Assembly: GCA_947178165.1 (NCBI GenBank)
Contig: CAMWXH010000005.1
Location: 1-62,768 of the forward strand
Length of the DNA stretch: 62,768 nt
Source: an uncultured Porphyromonadaceae bacterium
GTDB lineage: Bacteria > Bacteroidota > Bacteroidia > Bacteroidales > Muribaculaceae
Direction of reading: 5' to 3'
Numbering within the stretch: the stretch's first letter is position 1; each line of letters begins with the position of its first letter. This document shows positions 1-9,000 of this stretch, piece after piece. A program made the position numbers and the translations under genes. The notes under the pieces were generated by a model, which saw nothing but the letters and a program-made list of their open reading frames with translations, did not search any database and had not been told where the DNA came from.

Positions 1-1
1 G

Positions 2-3000
2 CAGGAAACTCCGGCTGAGACATCTGAATCAGCTACCGACAAAGCAATAGAGACACTGACCGGAAAGAAGAGGCCGGTCTGGAAAACGGAAATTAAACCT
101 AATCAGGCGGTCGGTGATTTGTTCGGCGGCCTGTTTGATGAACCTGTAAGCAACAATGAGCAAAAGGAAACTGAGTTACGATCTCGCCCCGGCACTGGAG
201 AGCGAGAAGAGGGACACAAACCTCGACAGGATGAACCGGTGGGAACGAGCCAACGGAATGAAGATGGAGGAACTGACGGAGGAGGAATGGCTGGACGTGG
301 TGGAAGCGATACTGTGCCTGACCCCGGACGAGGCAGTGCAGTATCTCCAATACCTTCAGAACATGCCGTAAAGGATCAAAAGACAAACCGGGCGAACAAA
401 CCGGGCGACAATGGGGGTGAGAAGACCTCACTGCGTTCGGACCACAATCAAGATTTGGAAAGGCTACCGGAGGCTGAGAGAAAGAATACGCACAACAATC
501 GGGCTGAGCGAGGCATTGACTATGCCCCGAAAGGTGTTGACGCAAGGATCAGAGCCAACATCAAGGCGATAGAGCTTGCACAGGAGTTGATTGAGAGCGG
601 GTCGGAGGCCGACAGCCAAGATATGGCCGTACTTCGACAGTTCAGCGGTTGGGGAGGTCTCGGAAAGGCCTTTAATGATGATGGCTATTCAATGCAGATT
701 AAGAAGCTACTCGGAAGCGCATACGAAGATGCAGTGAAAAGCCGCAAATCGGCGTACTACACACCGTCATACATCATTGATACCATGTGGGACATAGCGC
801 GAGCTATGGAATTCAAAGGCGGCAACGTACTTGAAGGCTCAGCAGGTATCGGCAATATTCTGGGACTTATGCCGCAGGATATGAGCGAAAGGAGCAATAT
901 CCATGCCGTTGAGTATGACAGCACCACTGGAGGCATATTGTCGCTTCTGTATCCTGACGCTAAAGTGGATATACAGGGATTTGAGGCCACCAAGATACCT
1001 AACGGCAGTGTCGATCTCTCTATAACCAATGTTCCTTTCATAACAGGTTGGAATGTAGCCGACACAAGCGGCGACAAAGATTTGTCACGCAAATTCAGGG
1101 ATATTCATGATTTCTGCATAGCAAAGAACATCCGAAAACTAAAGCCCGGTGGTATCGGCATATTTATCACATCAAGCGGAACGCTCGACAATTCCGACAA
1201 ACTCCGGGCATGGATTACAAACGAGGGCGCATCAGATGTTGTCGGAGCCTTCCGAATGAATAACCAGACATTCGGAGGCACAGGAGCAACATCTGACATA
1301 ATAGTCGTGCGCAAACGCATCAACGGCCAGAAGTCGCCCCATGCCATCGACGTGAGCGAAGTAACCGGCGCACGCATAGCCGAGTATGACACCGGAGAGG
1401 TTAAGAAAGAGAAAGGCAAGGAAGTTCCGGTAGTCAAGACCTATCCGATGAGCTATAACAAATATTTCTTCGAACACCCTGAAAATATGGCCGGAGAAAT
1501 GATGTTTAACTTTGAGAAGGGCGAGACATTCCAGCCAACAAGCCGCGCACTCTTTCCTGTCAAGGGCAAGGATCAGGCCGCTATGCTGAAAGAGTGGGCA
1601 GGGCGATTCTCCGACATGGATTTTGAGGCATCACACGAAGACAAACCTGCCTACGCACCTAACTATGATTCTGTAGGGAATGAGGTCAAGACCGGCTCCA
1701 TGATTGTAGATAGCAAGGGAAGGCTATGCACCAATATGAACGGCACAGCGGTCCCTGTAATGGGCAGCACGCCTACCGGTTACAGCAAAATGAGTCCTGA
1801 GCAGAAAGCGAAGGTAGATGCAGAACGTGTAGAGAAATTCAACCGGACCAAAATAAAAGGACGCACCCGTCAGCAATGCCTCAAGGATTACAACGAATTG
1901 AAGAAGGCTCTTGCTGATGTGTTGCAGTATCAAACAGAGAATGCAGATAATGAAGGCCTGGAGCCTCTTCTAAAGAAGCTCAACCAGACATTTGACCGTT
2001 TCGTCGGCATGTATGGTAATCTTCACAAGAATACACAGCTTGCATGGTTGAGAAATGATGTTGATTATCCGTCTATCCTTGCTCTGGAATCCTTCGAAGA
2101 AAGACCCAACGCAGAAGGAGAGAGAATAAGGACATACGGAAAGACCGACATCTTCTCTCAGCGCGTAGTCGAAAAAGAGGTAGCACCTAAGCCTGAGAAC
2201 GTCAAGGACGGAATCATAGCAAGCATCTATATGACCGGACGTATAGATTTGCCCTATATCTCCGAAGCTCTTGGTCGTTCTCCGGAAGAAGTAAAGAAGG
2301 AAATCATATCTTCCGGACTTGGGTTTGAGAATCCCAACACTACCGATCTTGAAGTGAGCTATGAGTATCTATCAGGCAATGTCCGGGAGAAACTTCGTCA
2401 GGCACAGGATAACAACGAGGACGGACGCTATACCCCCAATATAAAAGCTCTGGAGAGAGTAGTACCGATGAATATACCGGCGCACCTCATAGAGTTTTCT
2501 CTTGGCTCTTCATGGATCACGCCTAAACTTTACGAGGATTTCATAAAAGAGCGAACCGGCGTAAGCGTAAGGCTGAAGAATGCCGGTGGCACTTGGTTTG
2601 TCGGCACTCCTGAAACCGGGACAAATACTGAACTTAACCGTTCGCAGGGCATATTCAGTGAAATGTTCAAGTCTACCATATTCGGGCATCAGCTTATGGA
2701 GGCAGCTATCACTAACCGGTCCATTACGGTTTCTCGCACCTACAAGCACAGCGACGGTTCGTCGGAGACGGTGACCGATAAGGACGCGACACAGGCATGT
2801 GCAGCAAAGATAGATGAGATACGTCAGGACTTCAAGGACTGGGCGCGTCAGCGTATGCAGCAAGATCCAGAAATGTCAGATGAAATAGAGCGCATCTACA
2901 ATGAGAAGTTCAACAATTATGTAGCTCGTAACATTCCCGAAGAATTTATACCTGAACACTTCGGAGGTGCGGCACATGTCGTAAACGGCAAACCGTTTAA

Positions 3001-6000
3001 ACTCCGTCCCCATCAGGCTAAGGCTGTCATACGAGGTACAATGCAATCTCAGTTGCTTGCACATGAGGTCGGCACAGGAAAGACCTACACCCTCATCAGC
3101 ACCGCAATGGAAATGCGCCGTCTCGGTACAGCCAGAAAGCCGATGATCGTCGTACAGAACGCAACCGTCGGGCAATTTGTGGAAAGCGCGAAAGCCCTAT
3201 ATCCCAATGCCCGTATCCTTACCATTGAAGAAGCTGACCGCACATCAGAAGGCCGAAAGAATTTCTATGCAAAAATCAAGTACAACGACTGGGATATGAT
3301 TGTTGTTCCGCAGTCTGTATTTGAGCGTATCCCGGACAGCGAAGAGCGTCAAATCAAATTCATTCAGGATAAGATTGAGGAGAAGCTGAAAGTGTTGGAG
3401 GATATGAAAGAGGAAGATCCGGACGGCAAGAGTATGATTGTGCGTCAGGCAGAATCAGAACTTGAAAAGAGCCGTGAGGAACTTAACAAGATTACTCAGG
3501 AACTGGAGGAGAAGCGCGGAAAGAAGAAAGAGAAGGATGAGAAGCGTGAAGCCCAGACAAAGCACAATGCGGAAGTTCGTGCAATGGAAATGCTCGACCG
3601 TGAGACAGATGATGTTGAAAACTTCGACGAAATGGGCATAGATGCTATTCTCGTAGATGAGGCTCACGAATATAAGCACCTCGGTTTCTCGACTGCCATG
3701 CAGCGTGGAGTTAAAGGCGTTGACCCTTCATATTCAAAAAAAGCGCAGGGGGTTTACCTGAAAACCCTCGCGGTCAAAGAGCGTAGCAATGGCCGCAACG
3801 CGATTTTTGCCACCGGTACGCCTATATCTAATACCGCAGCAGAGATTTGGACATTCATGCGCTATCTCTTAGACCCGGACATGATGAAGGAGTATGGCAT
3901 TTATTACTTTGATGATTTTGTCCGTAATTTCGGTAACCTGCAACAGATGCTGGAATTTACTACATCGGGAAAGTTTAAGGAGAATAACCGCTTTGCCGGT
4001 TATGTCAACCTTCCTGAACTTGTGCGAATATGGAGCGGGGCGGCTGACACCGTACTTACTCGCGAAGCCGGTGGAGTGAATGACAAGATTCCAAAACTTA
4101 AAGGAGGGAAACCAACTGACATATATCTTCCACAGACTAAAGCCTTGCGGTCAGTAATGCTATACGTAAGGAAAGAACTTGACGCTTACGAAAATATGAC
4201 AGGCAAGGAAAAGAAGAAGAACAGCCATATTCCTTTAGTCATGTATGGTATTGCCAAAGCCGCCGCAGTGGATGCACGTCTTGTTGTGGCCGGAGCTGAA
4301 GATGATCCGAATAGCAAGACTAATGCATGTGTAAGGCACGTACTGCAATCATTAGATGAGAGTAAAGCATATAAAGGCACTTACGCAATCTTCGCGGATA
4401 ATTATCAGAATAAAAAAAGTGGATTCAATCTTTATGACGACATAAGAGAGAAACTCATAAAAAACGGTGTTCCTGAAGAGCAAATTGTCATTATGAGATC
4501 CAATATGAGCGTGAAAAAGAAATTGGAAATCTTTGATAAAGTAAATCGAGGAGATGTACGTGTCATCTTGGGAAGTACTTTCACGCTCGGAACCGGAGTG
4601 AATATTCAGGAACGTCTGCATAAAGTCTATCATCTTGACGCGCCAAACCGTCCTATGGATTACACTCAGAGGAACGGACGTCTATTGCGTCAGGGCAATC
4701 TTCACAATCTTTGGGGAATTCCAGTAGAGATAGTAAGATTCGGTGTAGAGGATTCTCTTGACGTTACCGCTTATCAGCGTTTGAAAACAAAGGGTGCTAT
4801 TGCAGACTCAATAATGAACGGCAAGGAGCTAATCTCAAACGCCATGGAAAACCGCACAATGGAAGAGGTTGAGGACGTTTTCGGCGACATCACCGCACAG
4901 CTCTCCGGCTCTGAATATGCCATGCTGAAAAATCAGGCCGAAAAGCAAGTACGTAAATACACCTCAAAGCTCAAACAATGGGAAGTTCAGCAGACCCATA
5001 TACATAATAAGCTTCCAATATTGAGAGGACAAATCAAAGCAGCCGAGCAACGCATTGAAGAAGCCAAGAAACATCTGGAAATCATAGGCACAGGAAGGGA
5101 CAACAAAATAACTATCGGCTTTACCACCTATCCAAACATTGATGCAATGGCTGATCTCTTCACTGAGCACAACAAGAGAGTCAAGACTGCACAGGAAGAA
5201 GTAAGGGAAGGTTCCGGAGAAAGGACAATGACAATGAATGTCAATGTCGGTGGTATTGATTTCACCATTAATACCAAAGTGAACCGTAAGATTGCCAACA
5301 ATGGACAGCTTTCATTTGAGAGTGAGCGTAACATGACGTATTCATGTCAAGCTTTGGGAATGGAAGATGTTCCTGTCAGTGGCTCACGTCTTAAAGTGGC
5401 CATTGAAGATATTGTCGGTAATGTGATGAATGGTGACCTCTTCCGTGAAAGAATTGAAACAGCCAATAACTCAATCGAACGCATGAGTAACGAGGTTGCA
5501 CAACTGGAATCACAGAAGGGCAAACCGTTTGAACATGTCAAAGAATTGGAGGAAGCAGAAGCCCGTCTGGAAGAATACACCGAGAAAATGAAGGCTGAGC
5601 TTGCCGAGAAGGAAGCCAAATATGCCGATATAGACGCAACGGTTGAAGCGGCAGAGGATGTAGCGTTTGTCGAAGAGGAAGAAGAGGAAGAGACAGAAGA
5701 ACGGAAACTTTACCGTGAGATGGAGGCCGCGGATGAGATCCTGGATCTTGAACCTGTTGAGGTGACAGCTAACAACATGACACGGGGAGAGCTATTCAGT
5801 ATATACCGAGGATTGCGTGATATAACTAAGAACGGAACGGAGATACGCTTTCTGAGAGGCATGTTCGGAAAGAATTATAAGCCGGGAGGATTGTTTGCAC
5901 AAGCAGTTCCTTTTTTGGATGATATCTTTGAAGAATCGATCTTTGCTTACTCTGAGGCAGACAAACTTGGAGACACAGTTAGACCTGATGGGACTATACA

Positions 6001-9000
6001 TAAAAGTCATCCGAATATCGATTCCTTTGACAACTATGTAGGGAAAATGAGGATTGAGGGCAAAGAGTACTACGTGCGGCTTACGGTTCAGAATACTAAG
6101 GATAACACAACAGGGGTACATTCTTGTTTTGTATCAAACGTAGATGTTTATGAAAGAACCGCTTCGGCAGAAACGGACACTACAATCATCGACAGGCCGA
6201 ATCATAACCAAAGCGGTAAAGAATCCGCTGACTTCAATTCGTCTCCGGGATACCCCCGGGCGACCGAAGAGAACGGCTACCAATCCAGCAGCAGTTTGTC
6301 GTATCCGGGATCCCCACGGGCGAGAGTGACTACTGACGGCATTATAGACGCAAAGTTACAACAATTTTTCGAGAAAATCAATCTCCGTCAGTCAAAAAAG
6401 GAAATGGAGGGAGCAGTTAAAAGGCTTTCAGAGAAACTGCACTCCCCTATCCGCCTGATCTCACGAAAGGAAGCAGAGGCAGAAGGATATAGACGGAAGA
6501 AAGGCTGGTATGACCGCGAAACCGGCAAGATAACGGTTGTGACCGACAATCACCGCAACGTGGGAGACATTGCCGACACCGCAGTGCATGAGGCCGTCGG
6601 CCATCATGGTTTGCGTCAGCTCTTCGGCACCGAAGAGAAATTGAATAATTTCCTCAATGAAGCCTACAATATCAGCAATGATAAAATAAAGGCAGAGATC
6701 GACCGACGCACTGAAAAGATGATGGTCAATGAGGTCAGCAGGATTCAGGAGAGGAAGAGGAAGGAGCGCGAGTCACGGGGAGAAAATCCTGACAGCCATT
6801 ACTATGAAGATCTGTCTGATGCGAAGATAGAGGCCGAGAAGCAACGAGAGCAGATCAGGCGCGACGCTACGGAGGAATATGCAGCTGATCTCGGCATGAA
6901 GATCGGTGAAGAAGGTTTTGAGCGCATGGATGCTGAGGAACTGACTTTCTGGGGGAAACTGAAAGGGATGCTCCAGAAGGCGCTTGACCGCCTTCTTGCC
7001 GGTCTTAAACTTCCGAAGATGAGAGCGTGGACCGATAAGGAGTGGAGCTATGTGCTGTGGAAGTCATGGAGGAATCTGAGGGAAGGGAAGTCCTCACTTC
7101 GTTCGCACCACTATGCGGGTCCTCTTGCGGAGGCAGAGGATATCGTAAGGCGCGAGAAAAGCAATTTCGGAGCGAGCGAGAGCCGCCTCTTCCGTGACAG
7201 CGACTTAGGACTTGAAGAGGCCATCACGAAAATGAAGGCCGACGCAGCGGCAGCCAACGGAGCGGACTTCAAGGCTAAACAGGACGCCATGAGGGCAATA
7301 GGAGGCAACATGAGCAAGCTACGCCAGGCAATGGCACGGCAGAGGGAGTATGACATCACGACTGTGAAGAGCGTGAGCGACCTTGCGCGCGTTCTGATGG
7401 AGAAAGGGTTGCTTGATGACCTGAGCAAGGTTGAGACCAAACGCATCCTTTCGGCCATAAACAATGTTGTGGGGAGACAGGATGTTAGCCAGTATGTTCA
7501 GAAGGTGATGGACATTATGGTGGACAATCAACTGCGTTTGGGTGCTAACACACTGGGCCGTCTGTTGAGTATTCGCGGAAGCCGTGTTGATGCACGAGGG
7601 ATTGAGGTACAGGGTGAACTTGACCCGGAGGGTCAGAAGATTGCGCTGGTAGTAAGGAAGTCATCCTCCCTGTCAAAAGAAGATGTCGATTTCCGGATGG
7701 CGGAGGCAGAGAACCGTATGGGTAGTTCTGATAGTGTCATTGCCGATGAAGCGGCAATCGAGTATGCAGGGTTGCAGATTGCACGGCAGTATGTCGAGGA
7801 GATTAAGGAAAGCAAGAATGAGGAGAAGGAGTTGCGCGACTCAATCAAGCAGGCAAAGGAGGATAAAGACGCCGGGCAAATGACCGAAGCTGCATACAAG
7901 CAATATGTAGAAGCAACCAACGATGCAATCCGTCAGAATAAGATTGACCGTGCAGAGGCATTCCATTCGCTTGTTGAGCAGGTAGGCGATGTTATGAGCG
8001 GTAGCATTGAGCGTGCGAAAGCATGGCGCGAAGCCGAGAAACAGCGCGTTGAGGAAATCCACCATAATGCCAACTCCGATATGGAAGGGAGACCGACCGA
8101 TGAACACCACAAGGACAACAGGATTCAGAAAATAGCCAACAACAGCGCTGTACGCTTCCTGCTCGCACCTTTGGCAACATTCGACCAAATGCTGAGGATG
8201 TTCGGAGGAAAGAGCGTGCGCGGCGAGGGCTACCTGTGGAACCGCTACATGCGCGGATGGGTGGACTGCGCCGAGAAGGAATACACTGGCTATCAGGAGG
8301 CACTCAAAACCCTCGACAAAAAGGTCAGGGAGGTATTTGAAAAGTCCTCACTTCGTTCGGACCACAATGTGAAAAGTTGGGGCGACCTCTTCGCCATGGA
8401 GCGGCGAATGCCGAAAGCGTCCGTGAGGTTCTGGGACGGAGGGGAAATGCGCGACCATGAGCTGACGCAGGGAAACCTCCTTTACATCTACATGACAGAC
8501 AAAATGACGGACGGACGCATGAAGCTCCGCCGCATGGGAATCACGGAGACCGACGTGGAGCGCATCAAGAATTTTGTCGATCCGCGATTCATACAGCTTG
8601 CCGACTGGATGCAGGAGGAATATCTTACTGAGAAGAGGAACGGTTACAATGAGGTGCATAAGCGAATGTTCGGCACGTCGATGGCTGCCATAGAGAATTA
8701 TTTCCCCCTGAAGATACTCGCCAACGCGAGAATGGAGGATGTGGACGTGGCCGAGCCGGAGGCCGGCAGCCAAGTTTTACCGGCTACCTCGACCGGGAGC
8801 ATTATCAAGCGTAAGAGAAATAATCTTGCCCTCGACGTGACCGGCGCTGACGCTTTTAGCGTGATTCTGGATCATATACAGCAGATGGAGCGTTGGGCTG
8901 CCTTCGCGGAGTATAACAGAGACCTCAACACCCTGCTATCGTACAAGCGATTCAGGAATCAGGTTATGAACATGACAAGCGCGTATGGAGCAGGAAAGAC

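Noticed and set aside
99-545. 148-codon frame on the minus strand at the left edge
   Set aside because: It is the antisense of the giant frame and the small gene at 156; composition is Cys/His/Pro-rich and unlike real protein.
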